A stretch of 64,000 nt of DNA from Euglena gracilis. Taxonomy: Eukaryota; Euglenida; Euglenophyceae; Euglenales. Positions within the stretch are counted from its first letter, which is position 1. Every line of letters begins with the position of its first letter. Positions 44,043-55,574 of this stretch are shown here, piece after piece. The position numbers and the translations under genes were made by a program. The stretch is taken from contig CP154957.1 of NCBI GenBank assembly GCA_039621445.1, forward strand, positions 29,490,576-29,554,575, in the 5' to 3' direction. The notes below the pieces were generated by a model. It was given only the letters and a program-made list of their open reading frames with translations. It searched no databases and was not told the DNA's origin.

Positions 44043-44810
44043 TCGACAAAGTTTACCCTGGACCACATGCAGGGCATCTGCCGCCTCCTCCAAAAAGGTC
44101 ACTGGAGGGGGGTCGATTTAAAAGATGCCCATTTCCATCCACCTGTGCACGACACCCTAAGCCTTTTTTAAGGCACAGGGAAGGAGACCAGGTCTGGGAG
44201 TACCAAGCAGCCCCCTTTGGGCAAAACATTCCAAATTTTTCAGGGCCTGATGGGTGCATTCGAAAAAAGGTGGAGTCAAAAGGAGGATTCAGGTGTATGT
44301 CTATCTAGACGACATATTAATCACTGCACCAACCCCAAACACCCTGACAAAACATCTCAACCTGGTGGTGGAGGACTTAATGGCCAGTGGGTTCAAAATA
44401 AATGTAAAGAAAGTCTGCTGCAGCCCTGGTGCCTCATTGGGGTCATGCTTGTGCTTACCGACCGGGGGGAAGGGGGGGTGGGTGCTATAGGGTGCCTGCC
44501 CCTAGCAGGCACACCCCCCCGGGGGGATATGGGCCGGACCCAGAAAATTTTCATTGAAAATGGCCTTTCCTGGGTCGGAGGGGGTGCCTGCTAGGGGCAG
44601 GCACCCCCAAAACCCTACCCCCCCCCGGGGGGGGGGTCGGATCGGGTGTATATGGGGTGACTGCCCCTAGCACCCCCCCCCTCGTGGGGTAGGCACCCGA
44701 CTAAGCACAAGCCTGATTTGGGTTTCTCATCAATTTTCAGGGAAAACTGCAACTTTCCCCTCAAGGGGTCAGAAAGGAACTAGGAAAGTTCATCACAAAA
44801 AAAATCTGCT
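44043..44810 (+). pseudogene. DIRS-family RT fragment, split by a small inverted-repeat element
   Basis: Starts abruptly after the inverted repeat: DHMQGICRLLQKGHW, LKDAHFHPPVHDTL, then VYVYLDDILITAPTPNTLTKHLN (44292-44362), GFKINVKK. It is interrupted at about 44436-44713 and resumes GFLINFQGKLQLSPQGVRKELGKFITKK to about 44805. Directly abutting the second DIRS element, it could be the truncated next unit of a former tandem pair. Several frame changes. Confidence 0.7.
44436..44713. mobile_element. Inverted-repeat element in a DIRS RT, CTTGTGCTTA ends
   Basis: Left end CTTGTGCTTACCGACC and right end CACCCGACTAAGCACAAG are inverted. Inside are palindromes GGGTGCCTGCCCCTAGCAGGCAC and its inverse, plus C/G tracts. 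Internal design matches the CAGGCTGT family (GTCGGCACCCGACTAA at the right end), so it is a relative with changed tips. The reading of the interrupted RT resumes on the right side. Target duplication not clear. Confidence 0.65.
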
Positions 44811-44905
44811 CATATTGACCCAAATTAGCCCAAAATTTGCCCAAATCACCACAAAATGGCCCCCAAGAAAGCAAATATAACTCCAAAATGGCAAATGGTT
44901 GTAAT

Positions 44906-45335
44906 CAGGGGATTTCTTAAGCCGGAGGGTACCCTACCTCCCGGGGGGGGGGGGTCCAGCCAGCCAGCCAGCTCAAATCCAGCCAGCAGCCCAAATTCGG
45001 GCTGGGAGCCCCCCCCCCCCGGGGTCGAGTGAAATAAAGTCGGGTCCAGCCTGGCCGGAGGCCGGGCCAGCCAAACGGGCTGCCCAGGTCACGGTCACCT
45101 ATCCCTGCATTTTTTCCACTCACACAGCTTCCTCCATCACAGCCCCCCAGCCTTAATCTAGCTCCATCCACTTAGAAAATTTTGTTTTTCACCGACCCAG
45201 CCCAGCCCAGCTCCCTCCAGCCCCGGACCCTCCCTCCCCCACCCCGGGGGGGGGGGGTCCAGCCAGCCAGCTCAAATCCAGCCAGCAGCCTTTTTGCCAG
45301 CCGGAGGCTGGACCCCCCCCCTGGGGGTCCCCCTG
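44906..45335. mobile_element. hAT-like MITE, second copy of the CAGGGGTTTTCTTAAG family
   Basis: Flanked by a perfect 8-bp duplication GTTGTAAT (44898-44905 and 45336-45343). The left end CAGGGGATTTCTTAAG is complete; the right end has lost TTAAGAAAA and ends CCCCCTG. The interior matches 1828-2317. Confidence 0.85.
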
Positions 45336-45371
45336 GTTGTAATATTAGAGATGATTGCTGATTTATCCTTA

Positions 45372-45505
45372 AAATGGGTGCAATTCTTCAAAATATACAA
45401 AAAATGCCAGCATCGCCCAGCATCGGAACCCCACCTCTGGACTCCAAAAATCCAGCATCGCCCAGCATCGTTCAGCATCGCCCAGCATCATCAGAGGTGC
45501 TTGGC
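45372..45505. repeat. CCCAGCATCG-type repeat, inverted relative to 1.2 kb
   Basis: CAGCATCGCCCAGCATCG repeats and CCACCTCTGGACTCC are the reverse complement of the block at 1165-1253. Confidence 0.55.
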
Positions 45506-47290
45506 GGCGGCGGCCAGAGCGCATGCCACTCAAAGTTTGTGGAACCCTCCGCTACTGCCTGACCCCCCTTTCTGTATTTTTGTTCTGCAGGCTCCCTTCT
45601 TTACTTGCTTTCAATCTGGTTATATTGATTCAATTTCAATCAATTGGTTTGCTCAAATAAATCAAATTCAAAAAGTTCAGAAAACTGCCTGAAGGGGATG
45701 CCTGGCTCACAAACTTTCTCTTGCGAACTCAGGACTCCCGTTGCACAACTGAGATTATCAACGACCAAGAGAAGAGACCAGCACAAAGAAAAATCACTTC
45801 TGCCACGCTGAGAGGAAGCGTTCTGGTCTGGGAGATCTCCCCTCCTTCAGATGCTTCAAGGGGAAGGCACGGCGCAGGGTCAATTCGTGGCAGAATGGTC
45901 CGGTGGGATGGCTTTTGTGCTGCAAGACCTGGGGGGGGGGGGAACAAAAAAATTCGCAACTCGGCAAAAAATCAAATCCGAAAACATGCCGTCCCCTTAG
46001 GACGTGCAACGAGCACAGAAAAAAACAGTGCGAAACAAACAGAATTTCCCCAGTTGTGGTGCAGTCCGCAAAAAAAAGGACATGGACATAATTCCCCGTC
46101 TTCTCACCCCCCTCCCCCCTGGCGGCCAAGCCCCGCCCTAGTGGACGAGCTAATTCAGAGGGTTCATGTGAAGGGAGTAGGGTTCAGGGCCCAAATTTCT
46201 TCAAGCCTAAAATGCGGCCCAAAGGTCAGCCTAACTGTTGAAAAATGTCAACCAGATGAAAACTTTAACGGGATAAAATCTAACCGTAACTGTATACCTT
46301 ACCATTGCATAAAAACACCCCAAAAATCAAAAATCATAACCCCCCCCAAAATGTGTAAAAGGTGTGGGTCAATACACAAAACCTCAAGAGAATTCGGAGT
46401 AATGAAATAAAAATGCACAGAACCCCAACAACGTCGGTACACATTCTTTGTGTGCGAAAAATGTGGATGTGTTTCTGACCAAGCATGAACAAAAACAAAA
46501 AAAACAAACAGATGGCCAAATTGTTCTCTAGCATACGGCACACTTTCTTGGCTGCCAGATCTATAATCAGAGCCTTGCACAATACCATACACACCGCTTC
46601 ACAGCTGTAATCCCACTGGGTGTCAGAAACAGTCAACAATGGCCAGATTGTCTTGAATGCTTGCTCCAGCCAGCCTTGCATATAGACTCCTAAGAATTGG
46701 AGGTGCATAAAAACACGAGCAGGGGAGGGGTGGAAACCTTTTCCTCCAAATTTGGTGGGGTGGCCCGTCCAATAAAAAACACCATTCTGGTGTCTGCATT
46801 TTCTTTCACCAACAAAAGCAATAGCCCAAATTTTTATCATGCAAAGGGGTGACCTCGCTGCCTGCTAGGCCCTCCAAACTACAGACTTCCTCCAACGGCA
46901 AAAAAATGCTCGTTCCCAAATTCAGGGGCAACCAGACCTCTCAGCCAGTCAAGGCTCCATAAGAACTCGAAATACACCTCGTTTCTATAGACATCAACCT
47001 GCGCAAGCTCTGCGCACCCTGCAGGAAGAGGTGTGAAAATTCAGGCTGCAGGAAGCTTCACTTCTTTTCACCGAGCTTGGGCCTTCTGCCCCCATCGGTC
47101 CCCATCCACAGTGGCCCCCGGCCTCGACATTGATCAGCTGGGCCCGATTGAGGCAAACCTTTGGGGGATTTGGCCCCTTCGACGCCAGTGGCGTGTTAGT
47201 CCGGTGCAAAGGTCTTTACAGCACATTGGTGCAAAAGTCCTCACGAGGTCCCCTACTTCCTTGCCCAATTGAAGCCAATGTAACTTCAGC
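45506..47290. other. No gene recognised; one CxxC-rich fragment
   Basis: Several frames of 60-230 codons are open but do not resemble any protein I know. At 46350-46490 a plus-strand reading gives CKRCG and, after one stop, FVCEKCGC, which could be a zinc-ribbon remnant. The rest, including 46500-47290, shows nothing supportable. Confidence 0.35.
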
Positions 47291-47293
47291 TAT

Positions 47294-47740
47294 GTGCTGT
47301 GTTGTGGTCCTGGACATATACCATATTGCAGCCTGTGAAATACCTGTCAAAAAAAAGGTCTCCACTCATTTTCCTCGATTCCTCCTCCTTCCTGAGTTAT
47401 GAGGCTCTTTTGCAGAGCTGCACCGAAGGCCCTAGAATGTGTGTCGAGATGGCCAATTCTGATGTAAAATATTTTTTGAAGCCTGTTTCATGGGCAGTCC
47501 AACACAACAAGTTCCAGAGTCCAACTCTCCAGGGTTCCGGAGTTGTGGGCAGTTATTGTTTTCACAACCTGGTCCAACATCCATGTTTCCCAAAATTTTT
47601 CAGTAACTGGGGCTTGATTGTGCAGAGCACTTTGGAGGGGATCATAACTCAAGAAGCAGGGGAAATCGAGGAAAATGAGTGGTGACCTATTTTTGACTGG
47701 TGTTTCACATGTCTCGGACCACAACACACCACATAGCCGA
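47294..47740. repeat. Long inverted repeat (foldback), about 120-bp arms
   Basis: Text at 47294-47427 (GTGTTGTGGTCCTGGACATA ... CCACTCATTTTCCTCGAT ... GAGTTATGA) recurs in reverse complement at about 47622-47740, with scattered mismatches and a spacer of about 195 bp. No coding potential. Confidence 0.7.
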
Positions 47741-48212
47741 GGTTACAGTGAGTGCAGACAAAGATCATGGGAGATGAAATTACGGGGAAAAAACTGTGGT
47801 AAATTTCTTTAAGAAAATAAAAAAGCATGGGAAAATTCAAAATTTCATGGGAAATGGTGGTGTTTTTTTTAAGGTTGTGATGAAGATGTTTTTGGCAAAA
47901 AGTCAACTCAAAATTACAATGAATGGTCAAAATGGATTTCTGGTGGGGGTTTTTTTATAATTTTTCATTTCAAAATAAACACCAAGAGTTGACAATATTG
48001 CACAACCCCGTCTATGTGTGAATGAAATTTGATCCCCCCTGAGAGTGGCTCCCCTCAAATAAATATATTGCATCCCACCCCAAAACCAAACCCTATAGGG
48101 GAGGCCGAGGATGCCTGTGGGGAGGCCGAGGATGCCTGTTCTTGGGGGAGCCCTGCACCATAAAACCCTTACCACCTCCCATTTATCAAGGCTGGGCGGT
48201 GGGGGTTGCCAT

Positions 48213-49302
48213 CAGGCTGTTTTTTTACCAACCCGGGGGGGGGGGAGGGGGGGTCCGGAGTGCCTTTGAGTGCCTGCCCAGGCAGGCACTACCCAGGGTT
48301 TACCACCGGTTCGTGCTAGGAAGCCTGAAATCCGGTTCGTGATTGTTCGTGATTGTTCGCCATTCCAAAAAACCGCCCGGTTCTCCGTTTCCTTGGCGAA
48401 ATAGGTGATTCCTCTTGTACTTTGGCTTCTTGTGCTTCTTATAAGCCAAAAAATTCAGGTCAATGGGGAAAGCAAAAGAGGCTTGAAAGATGCACTGCAA
48501 AGCAACGAAACATCGCCATTGCAAAACGAGGTCACTGCGGCTTGGCGAAAATTCTTCCCACACTTCAGCTCATTTCAATTCTCACAAAATCGAAAGACGT
48601 GGTATATGTTGTAGGTTGATTCTCTTGGCAACCACCATGAGCTAAAATTTGGCTTTCCCCATCTTTTGACGATTCTTGGCATTGACGAGACCGGCGAGGC
48701 TGCCGTTCCACAGCGGCGGAGGTGACAAGACCATGCAATTGTTTATCCACCCCAATAAGCATCTTGCTGACAATTGGCAAATACAAAAACGGAGGACAAA
48801 TCTCTATGACGACACACAAGACGGTTCCTGGATGCCGAAATTCAATTGCCGCCCCTCCCCCGAGTCCAAAGAACACCAAAATGGCTAACGTGTCGGTCCC
48901 AGCAGGGGACCTTTCATTGCAGGAGTCACATAAATGACGGTGTGAACACCCATCACCGTCACCGTCAGCAAGGGTGACGAAAAATTCCGGTTCGTGATTG
49001 TTCGTGATTCTGCCAAAGTCCCAAGTTCGTGCTGGTTCGTGATTGTTCGTGGCACGAACCGGTGAAAAACCCTGCACTACTCCCTCCCCCCTGGGGGGGT
49101 CGGATTTCGGCCTGTGCCCAGGCACATTCCTTTGAAAATAGGCCATTTTTGGCTCCCCGGCGCCGGGGTCTGTGCTACGGCACTTTTGGCCAAGTGCCCT
49201 ACCCCCCCCCCCCCGGGGGTCGGATTTGGAGTGCCTTGGAGTGCCTGCCCACGCAGGCACCCCCCCCTGGGTGGGGTCGGCACCCGACTAAAATACAGCC
49301 TG
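48213..49302. mobile_element. MITE of the CAGGCTGT family, carrying a nested element
   Basis: Left end CAGGCTGTTTTTTTACC and right end AAAATACAGCCTG; flanks GTTGCCAT (48205-48212) and GTTGCCGT (49303-49310) form an 8-bp duplication with one mismatch. The two outer parts match 62241-62545. A 781-bp element is inserted between them. On the minus strand this copy begins 11 bp inside the intron after the last mapped exon of the glycosyltransferase-like gene. Confidence 0.8.
48294..49074. mobile_element. hAT-like element, ends CAGGGTTTACCACCGGTTCG, nested in the MITE
   Basis: The left end CAGGGTTTACCACCGGTTCG is inverted at the right as CGAACCGGTGAAAAACCCTG. It is flanked by CACTACC/CACTACT. Subterminal GGTTCGTGATTGTTCGTGATT repeats occur near both ends, as common for hAT elements. 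A minus-strand frame at about 48600-48940 (ILVFFGLGGGAAIEF) is open but I do not recognise a transposase. Confidence 0.75.
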
Positions 49303-49313
49303 GTTGCCGTCAC

Positions 49314-51822
49314 CCTGCCTGTCAAGTGCGCACCGGCGTACACGAAGCGGTCCCAGGCACTCCGCTTGTACCGCGGGTAGTAGGACTGCGCGCGGCGCCA
49401 CATCGCCGACACGTTGCGGAGGCGGCCGGTGGCGAGGTACGCCGCTGTGGCGTCGCTGAGGGAGTTGTCCCACTCCAGCGACTGGACGCCCCCCTGCGGG
49501 CTGGCGAACCGGAGCCCTTCCGCCTGCAGCGACAGCACCGTCATCTTGAGAACAGGGACCGGGGGATTTTATTTGGGAGGCGGGGGTGGCAGATCGGCAC
49601 CCACCCACCCTTGGGAGGGGTGAAATTTGGGGTCAGGAAATCTGGAAAACCCCCCTCCGGGGGAAGTGAACCAACTTGAGCTGACCAGTCAACCCTCGAG
49701 GTCAGGGTGTTGTTAACGACTCCCTGCAGGAGGGTCCAGCTCTGGAAGGTTTGGGCTGGCTGGTGGAATGCTAGCTGACCTCCTCCCCCCTGCGGGTCCC
49801 CCTGGCTGGAACTGGGCTTCGAAACCGGGAACCCCAAAACCGAAACTGCAAAAATTTTGGCGGTTTTAGTCCATTTTGGCACCTGCCAGAGCAAAAATAA
49901 ATTACATTACTGTCCAGCCGCCCTTCGGAAAGGGCTGGTAAGGAATCAAGGTTCGGGCCAGGGCTGGAAAAAGGCTGTTGGCTGGCTGGACCCTCCAGCC
50001 AGATCCAGCCAGCCGCCAGGGTCCAGTTGGGGGGGGGGATCCAGCTCAAATCAAATGGGAAAGCCGCGGGGCATCGCCGCCACACTTGCATCCGGCGGAA
50101 GGGATCGGCGACCAGAGCCGCGACCGAGCCATTCGGGTGGACGTATGGGTGAGTGTCCTCGTCGAACCTGCGCAGCAGTGGGGTCCCATAGGACAACAAC
50201 CCGATTGGGAGGGATCGGCAATGTGTGAATGAGACATGCTGATGCCAACCCCAGCCAGCAGGCGCCAGAAGAATGTTATCAGCTGGGGTGGGGGGAATTA
50301 ATGCCACGGCTCACCTGAAATAATAATGTATTGTTTGGAACATGGGGTGCTTGAACATTTCGTACCCTGTGGGACAAAGAAGCTGGGTGAGGCGAGAAAA
50401 ACACAGTTTCAACTCGAAAAAGCGACAGGGGAAAAAAAGACAAAAGAAAAGCGAAATAAATACAAAAAATTATAAGAAATAAAATTTTGATTTTAAATAC
50501 TTTTACCAAAAAATTACAACAGATGAGTGAGTCTGCGAATTTTCGGAACGTACTGCTTCAAAAAAAAACCCTCTTCGCCATCTGAAAACCTGGAATTACG
50601 AAGAACGTATGAAACCACTTGGAACAAATCTAGTTCAAAACAGAAGAAAAAAGTTGACTTCAGGTTTGATTCCCAGCAAGAATGAAAAAATAGCTGGGAG
50701 AAGAAACACAATTTCTGCAAATCGGGTTTCCAGAATTCTTGCTTGGTGCTGGTCAGAGGGTTCAGACCGAACACTTTGGCAGGCGCAGCAAACAGCAAAC
50801 ACAGCGTACCGAGGAACTGGGAGCAATACAGGTACCCGTAGCCCTGGCTTCCGTTCTTCGTCCACGTCATGTGGTCTGCCCAGAAGCGCCGGGGCAGGAA
50901 ATACTGGATGGGGAACAGCTGCACCTTGAAGCCCGGCAAGCGCTCCAGGATGATGGCTCTGGCGTGAATGTGACGAGGAAGCTGCGGCGTGGGGGGGACT
51001 TAATCGTGACACTATTGGGGTCTGGGTCAGCTGGGAACAACAAATGCCATCCACCTGGGGTGAAAGATGTTAAACCCCCCCCCTCCAACATAAAGCCCCC
51101 CCCCCCCATATAAAGCCCCCCAGGGGGTTTGGTTTTGCCACCCAAATATAAAGCCCCCCCCCCCCTTGACGCGGAGCCAGACGCTGGTGTCAGTCAGGAA
51201 AACATACAAAAATTTTGGGCGGATACAACATTTTTCACCAAAACAAAAATGTTCCATTTTGGATAAGAATTGCACATTTCTGCGAAAAATCGGAGGTACA
51301 CAGCGAAAATTTGGCATAAATTTGGTATTTGGCCACAATTGAAGGCCACTGAAGGTCATAGAGGCCACCCGAAAAGTTTATTCCCCCCCCCAACTATAAA
51401 GCCCCCCTGAGGGTCTTGAAATCCCGTCCAAATATAAACCTGGAGGGGCTTTATATTTGGGAGGGGGATTAATCCCGCAAAGCACCCAAATGCCATTTGG
51501 GCAAAACAATGTCCCCCCCAAAAAAAACGTCGAAAAAAATTTATGCAAAGCGCAGAAGCTGAAACTGATCAGTTGACCAACCCATGTACCCCAGGGATTG
51601 ACATGACTCTACCAAGGTCAATCATAAAAATATCTGCGAGGAGCACACCTATCCTTTTTCGTCAGGGTGCCATCAATGTAAAACAGCCACAGGGGGTAGC
51701 CCTGCCACCGCAGGAAGCGTAGGTGGTTCCAGTACCACACGTTTCGCATGACGTCTGAGAGGGGGGGGGGAGGAGAAACCATTCACCACAAGGATCGGCG
51801 AGCAGGTGCTTGGCTGGGACGA

Positions 51823-51900
<78 letters not shown>

Positions 51901-52670
51901 ACACCCACACCCACACCCACACCCACACCCACACCCACACCCACACCCACACCCACCCACCCACACACACACACACACACACAACCATCGACAGACAACA
52001 CACGGGCATCCGATGCGAAGGGACCCACCCACTTGCTTACACACCTCTGGCGCTTTCGTCCAGCATCACGACAGCAGCAGCCACGTGACCCGGGATCTGC
52101 GGGGGCTGGGGAGGCGCATAGCCGACCCGGGCCAAATCCTGAAGCCACGCCTCCACCACCTGCACATCCAGTCCACTGCCTGAGAGGAGCGCAGCAGCAC
52201 AGGAAAGGGGATTGGGGGAAACGGGGGGTTGAGTTTGTGGTAGGTTGGAATTTTCTTTGTGAGGGGCAGGGGTTTTCATAAGAACCCCCCGGGCTGGCTG
52301 GAGAAAAGATGCTGGCTGGCCCCCTCCAGGGGAGGGGGGGGGGAGGTGGAAGGTCCAAGGGGGGGGGGGTCCGGCCGGCTGGGAGCTGGACCCGGCGGGC
52401 ACCCAAGAAATTCCCCAAAAAGTCCAAATTCAGCTGGTTGGGGTCCCCTCTTTTGAAAACACGTGGTGATGGGCATTTCAATTTGTGAGGGACAATACAC
52501 CAGGAGGAGCACAAATGGGAAAATTTCAGGAGTTCGGTGCAAAGCACACCGACTGTTTTGACGGCGACAAGCAGGTGGTCCAGCAGGGCACCAGGGTGGG
52601 CACGGAGAGCCGCCAAAGATTGGAGCAGAGCACGGCTCTCCTCCGCGCTCTTCCAATGTTGGCATCTGGC
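49314..52670 (-). CDS. Multi-exon glycosyltransferase-like gene (GT15/KTR-type), partial
   Basis: Seven exons chain in phase with GT-AG introns, in transcription order: 52550-52670, 52045-52179, 51649-51754, 50810-50958, 50315-50366, 50086-50167, 49314-49544. Key readings: GLDVQVVEAWLQDLARVG; VAAAVVMLDESARDVMRNVW; YPLWLFYIDGTLTKKDRAII; CSQFLGGYEMFKHP (across an intron); HYYFRFDEDTHPYVHPNG (across an intron); then VADPFRRM. The order 'try-it loop, Y..C..F..G...HP, YYxRxDxDT, DPF' resembles Kre2/Mnt1-type alpha-mannosyltransferases, Golgi type II enzymes with an acidic metal site. The last exon (LSLQAEGLRFASPQ, YLATGRLRNVSAMWRR) is not diagnostic. More 5' exons probably lie at 54589-54705 and 55575-55660. 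Family call is moderate; the gene structure is well supported. Confidence 0.6.
51074..51466. mobile_element. MITE-like element, CCCAAATATAAAGCCCC ends
   Basis: CCCAAATATAAAGCCCCCC-type motifs at the left (two to three partly stacked copies) are inverted at the right as GGGGCTTTATATTTGGGAGG. It lies in an intron of the glycosyltransferase-like gene. A homologous copy in the same orientation is at 56305-56674. Confidence 0.7.
51825..51985. repeat. (AC)n / (CACACC)n microsatellite
   Basis: About 70 bp of AC followed by about ten CCCACA hexamers and more AC, in an intron of the minus-strand gene. Thr/His or Val/Cys-rich frames across it are compositional. Confidence 0.95.
52262..52450. mobile_element. 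Fragment of the CAGGGGTTTTCTTAAG MITE family
   Basis: CAGGGGTTTTCATAAG at the left is followed by the family's GGCTGGCTGG and G/C-tract text; the right end is not preserved. A phrase AAAAAGTCCAAATTCAGCTGG near 52417-52438 recurs in similar form at 58778-58805. Confidence 0.5.
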
Positions 52671-53817
52671 CTGCCAGGAAACATGGCAATCCCCTTCCCA
52701 TGAAACCATGAAAACTGCAGACATCACCCACAGGTCGTTACATGGCAACCATCTTCTGGGGACCTTATTTACACAAAGCTGTCACACTTGGAGGGGCATT
52801 ATATTCAGATTGCTGATCAATGGTGCCAGCTGCTCTGCAGGAAGCAAGGGGTGAGGATTAATTTTTCGCCTCCGGTTCACGACCCATCAGGGTGGATTTC
52901 TGTCAAAATTTCATAGAAATTGATCTGATTCTGCTTTGGTTTGTGTACAGCGTGAGAACATGATGCGTGTTCCTGCTGTATTGGGGCTTGACTTCCTTAA
53001 AACTGTGCTCAGTGAAATACACAAGTAAACATAATACAATTTTCAGTACACAATGTACACGGGCTGTGAAAACCATGTTCAGTCAACGTGTAAAGCGAAA
53101 CGTGCACGTGGACTCCACATTTGCACAATGGACGTATACGTGTACACTCAATTGTACATGTGGATGGGGTTGGGTTCATGAAATAGAGGCCAGAGACACA
53201 CCCAATGTGTCAAGTGTGCCTTTTTTGGGACCTGTGGCAACACAAGGCTTGTTGCTGCTCCAGGGTTGAATACAACTTCTTGGCATCAATGACATCCCAG
53301 AAACTAACGATTTGTGCTGTACCCAATGGGTTGCGCAAACCACCATGTATTCTAAAAAAAGTTAAGGCCAGCAAGTCGGTCCCGGCGGTAGTCCTTTGGT
53401 TGTACAACATTGGGCACATGAATAGCTCCAAGCAGGGATCTACTTCCTCGGGTGGGACTTCACCTTTTGGAGGGCATCTAATAACTCCTGAACTTTTTGG
53501 GGGAGCAGGCACATGGCCCCCAGGTAGGTTGCCCAGGCAACTCATTGCTGAAATAAGAAAAGACAATTATTTTGTTTGCGAAACAAAACGTGATCATGTA
53601 TACACTCGACCACACAATGGACGTCCACATGTGCACTTGAGTGTACCAAGAGCCACATTCTGTACGCGTGAAAATGCCATTTTTTGGTGCAAATCACTCA
53701 CGTGGACTACGAACACAACGTTTAACAAAATGCCGGGGTCTCATCCCGCTTTAACATCGTGAAAACCGGCTTTAATATAAGGGCAGGTGGGGGGTTCGGT
53801 TGTCCCTCCGGCCAGGG

Positions 53818-54129
53818 CAGGTTGTTTTTACCAACCCCGGGGGGGGGGGAGGGGGATCCGGAGTGCCTGTGAGTGCCTGCCCAGGCAGGCACTCCCCCCC
53901 GGGGGGGGGGGTCGGATTTCGGCCTGTGCCCAGGCACATTCCTTTTGAAAATAGGCTATTTTTGGCTCCCCGGCGCCTTCGGCGCCGGGGTCTGTGCTAG
54001 GGCACTTTTGGCCAAGTGCCCTACCCCCCCCCCCCGGGGTCGGATTTGGAGTGCCTTGGAGTGCCTGCCCACGCAGGCACCCCCCCCCCCCCCCCGGGTG
54101 GGGTCGGCACCCGACTAAAATACGGCCTG
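53818..54129. mobile_element. MITE of the CAGGCTGT family
   Basis: Ends CAGGTTGTTTTTACC and AAAATACGGCCTG; flanks GGCCAGGG (53810-53817) and GTCCAGGG (54130-54137) match at 7 of 8 bases. Interior palindromes GTGCCTGCCCAGGCAGGCAC and CCCCGGCGCC-TTC-GGCGCCGGGG are shared with 62241-62545. Confidence 0.8.
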
Positions 54130-54149
54130 GTCCAGGGAGGGGGGGGGGG

Positions 54150-54468
54150 GCATCCCTCCACCTAAATAGTGGCGCGGTCTGGGTGACCGATTTTCGGTCC
54201 ATAGCACCGGGCCGAAAAAAATTCTCTCCCCAAAACGGCCAAAAGTGCCATTTTGGGGGCACTTTTTTGGGCAAAAATTTGCAAAAAGTTTCGGTGTGTA
54301 GCGCTGGAAGGGAAATTTTCATCTAGTGGAGGTTCTTGGGAACCCCCAGGGTCACCCGGACCCCTTGGCAGGTGGGGGGGGTCCGGACCCCCCCCTCCGG
54401 TCAAGGGGGGGGTTGGGAGGCACCCCCCCCACCTGAACCCCATACTCTCTCCTTATATCGAACCCGCA
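54150..54468. mobile_element. Incomplete relative of the CAGGGTTCGATATAAGGA MITE
   Basis: Ends CTCCTTATATCGAACCC at the right and shares with 10356-10760 the GTCCGGACC tracts, AAAGTGCC(A)AAAATGGCAC-type centre and CCCCCACCT. The left CAGGG tip is missing. Confidence 0.5.
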
Positions 54469-54588
54469 ACCGGAGGAGATGGTTTCCACGATGTGAAAGC
54501 GGGATCAGACCCCATGTGTAGACCTTGCTCGACAATCAAGAATTGCTTGGCTTACATTGGAGCAAAAGGCAAAGCACAAAGAGGTCAC

Positions 54589-54705
54589 CTCATCACCCGC
54601 CGAGCGGAGGTCAGGCGCAGCCCCCGGCAGGTAATTGGAGACGTTGTAGAAGACGGGCACTGCGCCGAGCTCCCACAGCAGCAGCTGCACCAGGGCGCTC
54701 CGCAG
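54589..54705 (-). CDS. Probable upstream exon of the glycosyltransferase-like gene
   Basis: A 117-bp phase-0 exon preceded by CCCCCAG and followed by GTGACC. It reads LRSALVQLLLWELGAVPV and FYNVSNYLPGAAPDLRSAG. Codon use and GC resemble the downstream exons. Direct linkage to 52670 is inferred; at least one more exon is needed because the phases (0 versus the next exon's start) were not matched. Confidence 0.55.
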
Positions 54706-55574
54706 CTGGGGGCAATCGCAAACGCGGAGTTCAGCAAGTTGTTGGCAGTTGCATTGTCGTGTGGTTGTGCAACCGGAGAACACCCAATCCCAATCCCAAT
54801 CATGAATGCAAACACTAAAAAGTACAATAAACGTCATCAAGTCCCAGGAGCGTGTCCAATGGATGAAAAATTTTGTATGGCTCCTGCGACTATTTCTCCA
54901 AGGGGAGGAAGCGAAAAGCTTCACTTGTTCCTCAAAAATAATAAAATTTAAACTCCTTCAAAGCACTAGGTGCAGGGTTCCAGGACTCACTGCTTCTTAT
55001 GCCTCTGCAGGCTCCTTTTGTTAAAGCAAGCATCTTCTTTTGTGCCTCCTGTGACAGAAGCAAACTGGCTTGGAAATGGCTCCACACTGCCGACCGACCC
55101 ATGGCAGCTTCTCACCGGGGGGACACCTCCCAGGTTGCAACATACGTCTTGATATGTTAAAATACAAATGCTAAAAAAAAGGACGTTACGGAAAATGAAA
55201 AAGCAGATAGGGATGCAAATGGTCAGCGTGCGAGAGACGTTTCAACACACCAAATCCCCAGAAGGCAAATGGAACAATGCCAAGGACATGCAAATGCTCA
55301 ACCAAAAGCTGGTGTTCGTCCCCCCCCAATGATAAATTTTTCCGTTCGTGTTTGGGGTTGTTCAACATAATGTGTTGGAAGGATTGATGGGGCGATTTTG
55401 CCCTGTAGGTCTTGACAACGCCCTCAGGAGTGACCAGCTTTGATTTTCTTTTTTTGAAAGAAAAAAAAAACGGAAATGTATAATTTTTAAAATGGAAATT
55501 GAACACCCTCCAACATGCAATGAAAAAAAAAGGCAATTGCATGGGCCAGAAAGCCCGGTGGTGATAGACAGTGA

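Noticed and set aside
45721-46410. 229-codon plus-strand frame
   Set aside because: No recognisable domain, no splice or start context, and it runs through a G-tract; not kept as a gene.
51748-52748. Long frames across the AC microsatellite on both strands
   Set aside because: Thr/His and Val/Cys runs come from the repeat; only the 135-bp and 121-bp segments with splice signals were kept as exons.
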